Shown: piece by piece, positions 1-7,544 of the stretch | How the letters are laid out: every line of letters starts with the position of its first letter | Position numbering within the stretch: position 1 is the first letter of the stretch | Assembly (NCBI GenBank): GCA_005778315.1 | Contig: SXOW01000294.1 | Location: forward strand, 1-18,343 | DNA length: 18,343 bases | From: Acidobacteriota bacterium | GTDB lineage: Bacteria > Acidobacteriota > Vicinamibacteria > Vicinamibacterales > UBA8438 | Reading direction: 5' to 3' | Translations under genes and position numbers: made by a program | The notes under the pieces: generated by a model | What the model saw: the letters and a program-made list of their open reading frames with translations, nothing else | Told to the model about the DNA's origin: nothing | Databases searched by the model: none

Positions 1-89
1 ATGGCCATCAACTGCTTGCTCACCGCCTTCGTCAGCGGATGCAGCCGTGTCCCGGACCCCCCGGCGAGGATGATGCCCTTGTTAATCAC
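1..89 (-). CDS. rfbA: Glucose-1-phosphate thymidylyltransferase, N-terminal fragment (cut by window edge)
   Basis: Only the first 29 codons lie in the window. They read as the sugar-nucleotidyltransferase signature: a short beta strand followed by GGSGTRLHPLT (residues 10-20, the G-x-G-T-R-L-x-P-x-T nucleotide-binding loop), then the conserved SKQLM. This pattern is typical of RfbA/RmlA, which makes dTDP-glucose from glucose-1-phosphate and dTTP for dTDP-rhamnose and O-antigen or other surface glycans. Another NDP-sugar pyrophosphorylase of the same fold cannot be excluded from 29 residues. The start is a GTG at 89. It is well fixed because an in-frame TAG lies seven codons upstream and no other usable start falls between. 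A weak GGTGGGA precedes it. The gene follows the HAD gene in the same direction with a 69-nt gap. Confidence 0.85.
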   Translation of the reverse strand, partial: MINKGIILAGGSGTRLHPLTKAVSKQLMA

Positions 90-158
90 GATCTGGTCCC
101 ACCGCTACCCGTTCGCCGTCGCCTGCGCCACGGTCCGGCCCCGGCTCGTCCCCTGGAA

Positions 159-977
159 CTAGCGAATACCAAGCTTGTCTGCGAGGTCGTTGAAGTCCGT
201 GGCTACGACGTCGAAGTCCGGGTCCGCCGTGATGTCAACCTCGCGATCGGGGCCGAATTCGGTCGGCCGGGGCACGAACGCGGTCTTGAGACCCAGCGCG
301 GCCGCAGCCCGCAGGTCGCCCTTGTGCGCCGCGACCATCATCACTTCCTCCGGTTTGAGCCCGAGGAGGTCGGCCGCCATGAGATACACCTCGGGGTCCG
401 GCTTGTAGTGCTTGGCCAGCTCTGCCGAGAGCACGACGTCCCACGGGAGACCGCTGTGCTTCGCCATATTCGTCAGCAGCGCCACATTCCCGTTCGACAA
501 GGTCGACAGCACGAAACGGGTCTTGAGCCGCGTCAAGCCAGACACCGAATCGAGCCAGGGCTGCAGGCGATGCCACGCCCGGTTGAAATGGTCCCGGTCC
601 GCTTCACCGAGCGCGGTGAGCCCATGCTTCGGAATCAGATCGTCCAGAATCAACCGATGCAGATCGTCGATGCGCATCCACGGCAACTCGCCGCTGCGTA
701 CACGCTGCATGGATGGGCCGTAGCCGCCACGCCACTCGTCGGCAAACTGCGCCCAGTCCACCTCGAAGCCAAAACGCGTGCTGAGCGCTTCCCCCTCACT
801 GATGATCGAGGACCGCCAGTCGACCACCGTGCCGAAGACATCGAAGGTCATCGCCTTCACCATCGAGAGCCGCTCAGCGGCGGGCTGGGCGCGACCGCGT
901 GCGCCGAACAACAGAACGCCCATCGCTATGACAACGACGAACGCCAGCGCCTTCGGACCCCGTACGAAATTTGGCAT
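159..977 (-). CDS. Exported type II haloacid-dehalogenase-like HAD hydrolase
   Basis: This 272-residue HAD-superfamily protein resembles the (S)-2-haloacid dehalogenase (type II) family, which hydrolyses L-2-haloalkanoates through an Asp nucleophile. Motif I is FDVFGT with D46 as nucleophile and a VVDW tail typical of this family. Motif II is STLSNGN (S161-N162). Motif III is KHYKPDP (K192). Motif IV is VAAHKGDL (D221 region). The first ~30 residues look like a Sec signal peptide: an Arg/Lys-containing start, a hydrophobic stretch FVVVIAMGVLLFG, then ARA before QPAAE. Most family members are cytoplasmic and begin about where codon 39 (a Met, position 863) lies. The upstream ATG at 977 is preferred because GGAG sits 8 nt before it, whereas no good site precedes the Met at 863. 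True substrate is unknown; many proteins of this family are not proven dehalogenases. Confidence 0.85.
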   Translation of the reverse strand: MPNFVRGPKALAFVVVIAMGVLLFGARGRAQPAAERLSMVKAMTFDVFGTVVDWRSSIISEGEALSTRFGFEVDWAQFADEWRGGYGPSMQRVRSGELPWMRIDDLHRLILDDLIPKHGLTALGEADRDHFNRAWHRLQPWLDSVSGLTRLKTRFVLSTLSNGNVALLTNMAKHSGLPWDVVLSAELAKHYKPDPEVYLMAADLLGLKPEEVMMVAAHKGDLRAAAALGLKTAFVPRPTEFGPDREVDITADPDFDVVATDFNDLADKLGIR

Positions 978-1103
978 CTAAGACTCCACGATGATGATGA
1001 TGGTACCGAGTCCAACGACATGGCATGCACGACGGCGTCGGTGTTCACGCTCACCCAACCCTGCCGCCAGTGTCGTGGACGCATCGCACTCCTCCGGTAT
1101 CTT

Positions 1104-1149
1104 GTCCCAAAGCGGTTGGCGGCACAAACGGCCGCCCTTGGGTTGGGAC
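1104..1149. promoter_or_regulatory. Nested inverted repeat in the HAD / sigma-factor divergent gap
   Basis: The 262-bp gap 978-1239 separates two divergent genes, so it must contain both promoters; I could not place either with confidence. It does contain a two-step inverted repeat. An outer arm GTCCCAA (1104-1110) pairs with TTGGGAC (1143-1149), and an inner arm GGCGGC (1118-1123) pairs with GCCGCC (1131-1136) around a 7-nt loop. The two stems are separated by a short unpaired internal loop. It could be an operator, an RNA leader structure for the sigma-factor mRNA, or a chance feature of GC-rich DNA. There is no T-tract, so it is not a classical terminator. Confidence 0.35.
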
Positions 1150-1239
1150 CGGCGCGCGGGAGAGAAGTTACCTCGGCTGGGGACGCAACCTCCGCTGGAC
1201 GCGGTAACATGCGCGAGAACGGGGTCATGAGAGTGGAGC

Positions 1240-1890
1240 ATGGACCTCCCTGACTTCGGCCGCCACGCATCGACGACGATGATCCTCGGTATGTTGATCG
1301 ACAGCTCGGATGCCCGTTGGCCAGGTCTTGCCGCCGAGGCACGAGTCGCAGATCGGGAAGCGATCCAGCGCGTGGCCGAGGGCGACCCCGACGCCCTCGC
1401 GCTTGTCTACGACCAACACATCCGGTCCGTGTTCGGCCTGGCGATGCGGATCATGCAGGACCAGAGCGACGCCGAAGACGTGGTGCAGGAGGTGTTCTCT
1501 CAGGTCTGGGCCCAAGCCACACGATACGACGTGACACGCGGGTCAGTCGCGGCCTGGTTGTTGACGATGACGCGCACGCGAGCCATCGACAAACTGCGGG
1601 CCGAACGGGCCAAACCCGACTCCGCCTCGCTGCCGGGCGAGCAGGCGGTGGTGGACGTGCCAGACCCGGCCGTTGGGGCTGAACACCACGTCTTGACCGC
1701 GGAGTCCGCGACCCGGGTGCGAGCGGCACTCACGGCGCTGCCGGTGCCACAACGGATCGCCATCGAGCTGGCGTACTTCGAAGGGTTGACGCAGACCCAG
1801 ATCGCGGGACGCTTGGAAGAACCGCTAGGGACGGTGAAGACACGTATCCGAGCCGGCCTGCTGAAACTCCGCGAAGCGTTGCACCCATGA
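1240..1890 (+). CDS. ECF-type RNA polymerase sigma factor (SigK-like)
   Basis: This 216-residue protein has the two-domain layout of group IV (ECF) sigma factors. Region 2 runs from about residue 48 (DPDALALVYDQH) through DAEDVVQEVF and the promoter-melting/-10 recognition helix ending RAIDKLRAERAK. A linker follows, and region 4 (about 163-213) has the helix-turn-helix LTQTQIAGRLEEPLGTVKTR. It would direct RNA polymerase to a small stress or envelope regulon. The next gene starts inside its stop codon (ATGA overlap) and is an RskA-like anti-sigma factor, which marks this as a SigK/RskA-type pair that is usually autoregulated. The start at 1240 is uncertain: GGAG lies very close to this ATG, and in-frame ATGs at 1279 and 1291 would remove a poorly conserved N-terminal tail without touching region 2. 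Confidence 0.92.
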   Translation: MDLPDFGRHASTTMILGMLIDSSDARWPGLAAEARVADREAIQRVAEGDPDALALVYDQHIRSVFGLAMRIMQDQSDAEDVVQEVFSQVWAQATRYDVTRGSVAAWLLTMTRTRAIDKLRAERAKPDSASLPGEQAVVDVPDPAVGAEHHVLTAESATRVRAALTALPVPQRIAIELAYFEGLTQTQIAGRLEEPLGTVKTRIRAGLLKLREALHP

Positions 1891-2774
1891 GCGACCCGCG
1901 GCATGAACCGTTCGACGGCACGTCGGCGTTGTATGCCATCGGCGCGCTCACCGCGGCCGAACGAGTAACATTCGAGGCCCACCTGGAGGTCTGCCTTGAC
2001 TGTGTCCGCGAGGTCCGATCGCTCCTCCCGGTGGCGCACGGCCTGGCGCACACGGCACCGCCGCTTGATCCGACGCCGGCGCTGCGGGCGCGGGTCCTCG
2101 AGCAGATCACCGGAGCGATACCCGCCCCGTCGGCCGCGGGCCACACCGGAAAGACAACACCCAAGACGGGGGCGGCGGCACGCGACACCGATCGCGACGA
2201 CGGGGGGCACACCGAACCGGCCGGCGGCGGCCCGGGCGCGCTGTTCTGGCTGGCCGCGAGTCTGGTGGTCGCGGCGGCTGGCGGTGGGGGCTGGTATGGG
2301 GCCGCGCTCGACCGTCGTATCGTGGATCTGCAGGGCAACGTGACCCAAGCGACCGAAGAGACGCTGCGCCTCCGACTCGACGCGGCGGAGGCCCGCGCAG
2401 CCGCGGCTGAGCGTGACGCCGTGCTGGCGATTGTCACGGGCGCGTCGGCGCAACAGCTCACACTGGTTGGCCAGCCGCTGGCGCCACGGGCATCGGCGCG
2501 GGCGGTCTGGAACGACGCCACCGACATGGTGTTCCTGGCCAGCGGACTACCGCCGCTGCCAGCCGGCGACGTCTACCAATTGTGGTTCGTCCTGCCGAAC
2601 GCCCCGGTGAGCGCGGCGCTCCTGAATCCGAACGACGACGGCAGCGCGACGGTGATTATTGATGTGCCGGACACCTTGTCGCTACCGACCACGATGGCGA
2701 TCACCGTCGAACCTGCGGGGGGCGTCCCGGCCCCAACCGGCGACGTCTACCTTCTCGGGCAACCCGCAGGGTAG
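1887..2774 (+). CDS. Transmembrane anti-sigma factor, RskA family
   Basis: This 295-residue protein should bind and inhibit the ECF sigma factor encoded just upstream, with which it overlaps by 4 nt (ATGA). The N-terminus is an anti-sigma domain with the zinc-binding ZAS pattern H32-x3-C36-x2-C39 inside EAHLEVCLDC. A hydrophobic transmembrane helix (LFWLAASLVVAAAGGGGW, near residues 118-136) follows a Pro/Gly/Asp-rich linker. Beyond the membrane there is a short Ala/Arg-rich coiled coil (about 150-180). The C-terminal domain matches the anti-sigma-K factor RskA signature, including VFLASGLPPLPAGDVYQLW and VSAALLNPNDDG. The topology is cytoplasmic zinc domain and extracytoplasmic sensor. Release is expected by regulated proteolysis, as known for the family; the signal is unknown. 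Confidence 0.93.
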   Translation: MSDPRHEPFDGTSALYAIGALTAAERVTFEAHLEVCLDCVREVRSLLPVAHGLAHTAPPLDPTPALRARVLEQITGAIPAPSAAGHTGKTTPKTGAAARDTDRDDGGHTEPAGGGPGALFWLAASLVVAAAGGGGWYGAALDRRIVDLQGNVTQATEETLRLRLDAAEARAAAAERDAVLAIVTGASAQQLTLVGQPLAPRASARAVWNDATDMVFLASGLPPLPAGDVYQLWFVLPNAPVSAALLNPNDDGSATVIIDVPDTLSLPTTMAITVEPAGGVPAPTGDVYLLGQPAG

Positions 2775-2809
2775 TGGGACACTGTGACGAGGGGTGGGAG
2801 AGCTGAGGG

Positions 2810-2829
2810 TCAGTCTCCGCCGAGACTGA
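2810..2829. terminator. Perfect 8-bp inverted repeat at convergent gene ends
   Basis: TCAGTCTC (2810-2817), loop CGCC, GAGACTGA (2822-2829): a perfect 8-bp stem with a 4-nt loop. It overlaps the last codons and the stop of the minus-strand PIG-L gene and lies 35 nt after the stop of the plus-strand anti-sigma gene. The position suits a shared bidirectional terminator, but neither side has a run of T, so it may act only weakly or serve to protect the mRNA 3' end. Confidence 0.4.
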
Positions 2830-5458
2830 TGAGATTCGCAAGCAACTGATACGCACCTGGGGTACCGGCTGGAAGCTGTCGCCAGAGCCCCAGCCCCACG
2901 TAGATCCATCGGCCTTCGCCGTAACGGGCCTCGACGAGCGCACCCCGCTGCGCGCCAGCATTCGACGGGAACGAATCGCTCAACTCGACCAGGTCCAGGT
3001 AGGCTGGGTCTTTCTCGCCCAGAAAGTACAGCCCACGCTCTTGCACCCAATCGTCCCACGTGGCGTCGGAGACGACGTTCGGGAATCCGAAGACCTGATG
3101 GTCACTCGCCAACACCTGGACTGGCGCGTACTCATCGGTCACCCGGTTCCGGCTGACCTGCGCGGGGTATGGCCCGTATTGCGCCGCGTTGAATTCGAAC
3201 TTGTTGTACTGCACGATCAGCGTGCCGCCCGCTTCGACATACTGAAGCAAGCGGTGGTTGTTGGCGCGCAGGTCGTCGTTGCGCTCGTAGGCGCGCACCC
3301 CTGTCACGATCGCGTCGAACCCTGACAAGTCATCGTAGGCGAGTTGATCACCGGAGATGTGCTGCAACTCGGCGCCAAGCTGTTCAATCGCTGGCGGCAC
3401 CTCGTCACCCACACCATCGACATAGCCCACCCGCAACCCCGGGTCCAGTTTCACGTCAATGACCTTGAGCACGGTCTCAGAGGGGTGGACCAGATGACGG
3501 CGGCCGATATGCGGGTACTCCACGACCTGGTAGCCGCGGCTGAAAGCCTGGCCGTCTGACGTCACGGTGGCGCCGATCCGGTATTCTCCGGCTGCCACCC
3601 CAGGCGTGGGACGCACGGTAAAACGCACCGTTCGCGCTTCCTCTTCCCGGTCGAACTCCACGGCCGCGCTGGCGGGTGATGCCTGCCATCCCTCGGGCAC
3701 CTCCAGTGCCACCGTGCCGCTGGAAGGCTCCTGTTCACCGTGCCGGACCGTGACGCGCACCTCGCGCGGCTCGGTGGCCCCGTACGGAAGGATCGCGATC
3801 TGGGGCGTCACCTCAACCGCAAACCGCGGCACAACCTGCAGCTCCATCCGTTTCTCGCCGGCAAAAATGTCCGCCCCGTGGCGATAGACAATCGGCCGCT
3901 CGATGACGATGCGTCCCGTGGTGAAATCGAGCTCGAACGTGGCGCGGAATGGCGTCGGGCGGAACGGCAGTCCGAACGGCACATCGGCATCAAGGCGGTA
4001 CCGCGCGGCGTCGGGCAGCCGGGCCCAATGCACGCTCGTGTCCTGAACCGTCTCGGGCAGATGCAGGGTCGCCTCGCAGTCGTAGACCGCACCGCCCAGG
4101 ACAATGTCGGCGCCGCACCGCTGATCGCCGTCGCTGAATCCGTCGAACCGAATCTCTCGGACGGCAACGGCGGCCTCACCGTAGTTGGCCACCTGCGCCG
4201 ACACCGTCACGGGCTGGTTCGCGGTCACGACGCCATCCGAGGCCAGCGCTTCCAACCGCAGGTCATGGACGCGCAGCAGCGCCTGCGCGTACTGCTGCTC
4301 TTTCTGGGCCAGCCGAAAATCCAGCTCAAACACCGCGTCGTCGGACAGTCCGAAGGCACCAAGCGCCGCGCGCACGGTGCGCGCTGCCGTCAACCCGGCC
4401 AGGACCGCCTCGCGTTGCGCCGGCACGTTCCCTTGATTGAACGCGGTGAGTGCCGCCTCCCCGTACGCCGACAACGCGCCGAGACCGGAGACCAGGGCCG
4501 CCGGAGGCTGGTCACCTGCGAATGCCGCCAACCCGCGGATGCTGGTGTCCACGCCGTCGAACAACGCCCGCTCCGGCCCGCCCGCCTGGCCTGCAATCGT
4601 TGTCTCAGCCAGCAAATAGGACGCCGAGGCGGGACCGGGCAATGAGACGAGTGGCGACATGCCCTGGCACTTGTGCATGCTGCGGGCGTGACTCCCTATC
4701 TCAGCGTAGGTACGCCCGAGAAGCGCATCGTACTGGCCGGTGTCGACCGTCGTCATGCGCACCGCGCCCTCGGACCCGCCGCTCGGTCCGCCACGGCCTG
4801 AGCGCCCGAACCCGAACCCGAAGCCAGCACTGAAGTAGAACTTCTTGGCTTGCCACGGCCGCAGCCCTTGGGCGAGCTGGTCAGCAAACCGTGTCGGATC
4901 GCCCGCGGCGAGGTAGGCCTCGTGTGCCAGGACGGCCGATGCCTGATGGTGCTGTCCGCCACCGTCGCCGTCGGGGCTCAGACCGGCGATGACATCGGGC
5001 CGGAGCGTGCGGATCATCCGGACGTAGTCACCCAGAATCTCGTCCCGGCCCCACGCGTCGAAGGTCTCCTCCCGGCTGAAAGAGAACCCGAAGTCGACGG
5101 CCCTCGTGAAATATTGTTCCGCGCCATCCAGCCGGTGGGCCGCCACCAGTTCTTCGGTGCGCAGCGCCGCCAGGGCGTCGGACAGTTCCGGTCCGATTTC
5201 GTTTTGCCCGCCGTCACCACGGGTGGCGGTCACGAGCGCGGTGCGGATGCCTTCGCCTTTGCTCAGCTGTGCCAGGACGCCGTTGTCCTCGTCGTCAGGA
5301 TGCGCGGTGGCCATCATGAACGTGCCGACGGTGTTGAGCTGCCGCAATACGAGGCCCAGCTCCGTCCGACCGCTGACGCGGTCCGTCGGTTGGGCCGAGA
5401 GCGCGGCCATCCCGGCTCCCACGGCCAGGACACAGCAAGCCAGGACACGATTTTTCAT
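2810..5458 (-). CDS. Large exported PIG-L family deacetylase with NEW3 and ThuA-like C-terminal domains
   Basis: The chosen ATG gives 882 residues with a clear signal peptide (MKNRVLACCVLAVGAGMAALSA, cleavage before QP). A GTG 12 codons upstream is possible but would spoil the signal peptide. Residues ~33-290 are a PIG-L/LmbE zinc amidohydrolase: HPDDE at 53-57 gives the metal ligands and general-base Asp, and a GGGQHHQAS segment supplies the later His. SMHKCQG resembles the conserved segment of large PIG-L proteins. A Gly/Phe-rich insert (GFGFGFGRSGRGG) interrupts the domain. A beta-rich middle includes a NEW3-like domain (AVEVTPQIAILPYG onward). The last ~190 residues resemble a ThuA/glutamine-amidotransferase-like fold (GYVDGVGDEVPPAIEQLGAE, GTLIVQYNKFEFN). 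The reaction is probably N-deacetylation of a sugar or amide outside the cytoplasm; the substrate is unknown. It lies 98 nt downstream of bshA, same direction. Confidence 0.88.
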   Translation of the reverse strand: MKNRVLACCVLAVGAGMAALSAQPTDRVSGRTELGLVLRQLNTVGTFMMATAHPDDEDNGVLAQLSKGEGIRTALVTATRGDGGQNEIGPELSDALAALRTEELVAAHRLDGAEQYFTRAVDFGFSFSREETFDAWGRDEILGDYVRMIRTLRPDVIAGLSPDGDGGGQHHQASAVLAHEAYLAAGDPTRFADQLAQGLRPWQAKKFYFSAGFGFGFGRSGRGGPSGGSEGAVRMTTVDTGQYDALLGRTYAEIGSHARSMHKCQGMSPLVSLPGPASASYLLAETTIAGQAGGPERALFDGVDTSIRGLAAFAGDQPPAALVSGLGALSAYGEAALTAFNQGNVPAQREAVLAGLTAARTVRAALGAFGLSDDAVFELDFRLAQKEQQYAQALLRVHDLRLEALASDGVVTANQPVTVSAQVANYGEAAVAVREIRFDGFSDGDQRCGADIVLGGAVYDCEATLHLPETVQDTSVHWARLPDAARYRLDADVPFGLPFRPTPFRATFELDFTTGRIVIERPIVYRHGADIFAGEKRMELQVVPRFAVEVTPQIAILPYGATEPREVRVTVRHGEQEPSSGTVALEVPEGWQASPASAAVEFDREEEARTVRFTVRPTPGVAAGEYRIGATVTSDGQAFSRGYQVVEYPHIGRRHLVHPSETVLKVIDVKLDPGLRVGYVDGVGDEVPPAIEQLGAELQHISGDQLAYDDLSGFDAIVTGVRAYERNDDLRANNHRLLQYVEAGGTLIVQYNKFEFNAAQYGPYPAQVSRNRVTDEYAPVQVLASDHQVFGFPNVVSDATWDDWVQERGLYFLGEKDPAYLDLVELSDSFPSNAGAQRGALVEARYGEGRWIYVGLGLWRQLPAGTPGAYQLLANLISLGGD

Positions 5459-5468
5459 GATGATTTGG

Positions 5469-5474
5469 AGTATA
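5469..5474 (-). promoter_or_regulatory. Candidate -10 box (TATACT) of the PIG-L gene
   Basis: On the minus strand TATACT ends 10 nt before the chosen ATG at 5458, in otherwise very GC-rich DNA. It matches the sigma-70 -10 consensus at five of six positions. No good -35 is visible. There is no Shine-Dalgarno sequence before the ATG. If the box is used, transcription would begin 3-5 nt before the start codon, giving an almost leaderless mRNA. Confidence 0.35.
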
Positions 5475-5556
5475 TCCCGGCTCCGACCCGGCACAGACGA
5501 GTGGTGCCCACGGGTCGGGAGGCCGGACCGGGACGCCCGGGCGGGGCCAACTGGGA

Positions 5557-6723
5557 CTAGACCCGTGTTGGGGTCGGTGCAAGCCGGCCGGCGATGACGT
5601 CGCGGTAGAACGCTTCGTATTGCGGCACGATGGCGTTCGCACAGAAGCGCTGCAGGACCGTGGCAAGGGCGGCCTCCGACACCCGTCGATGCAATGCGGC
5701 GTCCGTCAGCAGGTTCACGCCGCTGTCGGCCATGGCGTCGATGGCGTGGGGCGGGTGCAGGTATCCGGTCACGCCGTGGTCGATCACCTCCGGAAGCCCG
5801 CCCACATCTGAGGCCACCACCGGCACCTGACAGGCCATCGCCTCCAGGGCCGCCAGCCCGAAACTCTCCTGCTCCGACGGCAAGAGAAACAGATCGGCCA
5901 GCGACAGGAGCGGGACGACTTGCTCCTGGTCACCGAGCTGCTCGACGGCGTTGCTGATGCCCAGATCGCGGGCCCGCCGACCGGCTTTGTCCAGCTCAGG
6001 CCCGTCTCCGACGAGCAGCAGTCGTGACGGTACCCGCGCATGGATGCGCGCAAAGATGTCGACCACCGTGTCGGTTCGCTTCACCGGTCTGAAGTTCGAC
6101 ACGTGAATCACCAGCCGCATCTTTTCGTCGCCACCGGTAAACCGCGCCCGCAAATCCGGATCGGGCGACCGGCGATGAATCCCACAGTCCAGGAAATTCG
6201 GGATGACCTGAATATCTGCCCGCACGGGCAGCTGACGGTAGGTGTGGTCGCGCAAGCTCTTGGAGACCGCGGTCACGCCGTCTGATTGATCGATGCAGAA
6301 CGCCGCGGTCTCGGAGTACGAGCTATCGCTGCCGATCAGGGTGACGTCGGTACCATGGAGCGTCGTAATGACCCGTGGGACCTTGCCATCGGCGGCATTG
6401 GACAGTATCTGTCGGGCGAGATACGCCGCGGCCGCATGAGGAATCGCGTAGTGAGCGTGGATGATGTCGAGCCCGTGCTCACGGCTCACCTGCACAATCT
6501 TGTTGGCGAGTGACAGCAGGTACTGTGGCTCCCGAAACAGCGGGTAGCCGGGTGTCTGCACGGCGTGAAACGCAAGCCCGGCCGGGTATTGAGGCCAGCG
6601 AAAGGGCATTTCCGTGCTGATCAGGCGCACCTGGTGGCCGCGGTCGGCCAACGCCTTCGCCAATTCGGTGGCCACGATGCCGCTGCCCCCGACCGATGCG
6701 TAACACACGATACCAACGTTCAT
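5557..6723 (-). CDS. bshA: N-acetyl-alpha-D-glucosaminyl L-malate synthase (bacillithiol pathway)
   Basis: BshA is a cytoplasmic GT-B, family GT4 retaining glycosyltransferase that joins GlcNAc from UDP-GlcNAc to L-malate, the first step of bacillithiol synthesis. The 388-residue protein opens with MNVGIVCYASVGGSGIVATE, the characteristic BshA N-terminus with the glycine-rich loop at 12-15. It also shows HAHYAIPHA (89-97), TLHGTDVTL (121-129), and the GT4 E-x7-E motif E286...E294 in SEQESFGLAALEAM. The length is normal for BshA. The ATG at 6723 matches the family start; a GTG three codons upstream (6732) is the alternative, and GGGAGCGG lies upstream of both. bshB1 ends 21 nt upstream in the same direction, which supports the assignment because the two encode consecutive steps. 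Confidence 0.95.
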   Translation of the reverse strand: MNVGIVCYASVGGSGIVATELAKALADRGHQVRLISTEMPFRWPQYPAGLAFHAVQTPGYPLFREPQYLLSLANKIVQVSREHGLDIIHAHYAIPHAAAAYLARQILSNAADGKVPRVITTLHGTDVTLIGSDSSYSETAAFCIDQSDGVTAVSKSLRDHTYRQLPVRADIQVIPNFLDCGIHRRSPDPDLRARFTGGDEKMRLVIHVSNFRPVKRTDTVVDIFARIHARVPSRLLLVGDGPELDKAGRRARDLGISNAVEQLGDQEQVVPLLSLADLFLLPSEQESFGLAALEAMACQVPVVASDVGGLPEVIDHGVTGYLHPPHAIDAMADSGVNLLTDAALHRRVSEAALATVLQRFCANAIVPQYEAFYRDVIAGRLAPTPTRV

Positions 6724-6744
6724 CAGTGGCACCCGCTCCCACGC

Positions 6745-7443
6745 CTATTTCATCACGTCCGCCCGGAGGACCGGCTCTGTGACCACGAATCCCTCCGCAA
6801 ACGCCACCCCCACCGAGACCCCGAACCCGGCATCGCGCGTCTCGATCAGCTGTCGGAAACGAGACGTCGTGAGTCGGGTCGCAACGGCATCCGCCTCGGC
6901 CGGGTTGAACTGGCTGCGATGGCAGTCGAGCGCCTGTCGTTTGCGGTCGTAGTCCTCTGTCACATCCACCACGAACGACGGCGTGGCCGTCCCATTGATG
7001 AAGTAGTAGCACACCCAGTCCGGCCGCCACGGCTCGCCCGCCACCGCATATCTCCTGAGCCCACTGTTGAAGACGGCGCGGGTGAGGACCTGACTCGCCG
7101 CCACATGGTCTGGGTGACGGTCGTCCCAGTGAGGGATGAGGACGGTGGCGGGACGACACCGACGCAGCACCTCGACCGCGCTGCGGACCTGATCGGCTCC
7201 ACCAATGTCGCCGTCCGGCCATTCGAGGTTCTCACGCCACGCGACGCCCAGCACCTCGGCCGCGGCTTGCCCCTCGGCCCGCCGTTGGTCCACGGTGCCA
7301 TTGCTCCCAAGCTCGCCTCGAGTCAGGTCGCATAGCCCGACGCGGTGACCGGAGCGAGCCTGCTTCGCCACCGTGGCTCCGACCCCGATTTCAATGTCGT
7401 CCGGGTGCGGGCCAAACGCCAGCAGGTCCACCGGTGTCACCAT
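6745..7443 (-). CDS. bshB1: Bacillithiol biosynthesis deacetylase BshB1 (GlcNAc-malate deacetylase)
   Basis: This 232-residue PIG-L/LmbE zinc hydrolase removes the acetyl group from GlcNAc-malate to give GlcN-malate, the second step of bacillithiol synthesis. The metal site is visible as HPDD (13-16) near the N-terminus and HPDH (110-113) in WDDRHPDHVAAS. TRGELGSNGT (41-50) and CYYFING (about 145-151) are also typical of BshB1. No signal peptide is present, so it is cytoplasmic. The ATG at 7443 is preceded by AAGGA at good distance. It heads a minus-strand run bshB1-bshA, with the exported PIG-L gene downstream. The last enzyme, BshC, is not in this window and must be elsewhere if the pathway is complete. 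Confidence 0.95.
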   Translation of the reverse strand: MVTPVDLLAFGPHPDDIEIGVGATVAKQARSGHRVGLCDLTRGELGSNGTVDQRRAEGQAAAEVLGVAWRENLEWPDGDIGGADQVRSAVEVLRRCRPATVLIPHWDDRHPDHVAASQVLTRAVFNSGLRRYAVAGEPWRPDWVCYYFINGTATPSFVVDVTEDYDRKRQALDCHRSQFNPAEADAVATRLTTSRFRQLIETRDAGFGVSVGVAFAEGFVVTEPVLRADVMK

Positions 7444-7544
7444 ACGTGCAGTCCTTCTGGTGTGTCCAAAAATGGATCAACCTTCGCCATCACGCACACA
7501 TCTGTACGTCGAATGCCGGTCTTTCCGAGGCAATCCAGGCTGAT

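Noticed and set aside
1185..1210. Possible ECF autoregulatory promoter (GCAACC ... GGTAAC)
   Set aside because: The -35-like AAC is present, but the spacing to any CGT-type -10 does not fit the usual 16-17 bp, so it was not annotated.
39..1253. 404-codon plus-strand open frame
   Set aside because: It lies opposite the HAD gene and runs through the rfbA start. Its product is Arg/Pro/His-rich with no recognisable domain. Long antisense frames are expected at this GC content.
1500..2453. 317-codon minus-strand open frame opposite the sigma / anti-sigma genes
   Set aside because: The opposite strand encodes clear ECF sigma and RskA domains. This product is low-complexity Arg/Ser/Ala with no motif.
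3740..4645. 301-codon plus-strand open frame inside the PIG-L gene
   Set aside because: It is antisense to a conserved multidomain protein. It has no ribosome site or domain, and its composition is typical of a shadow frame.
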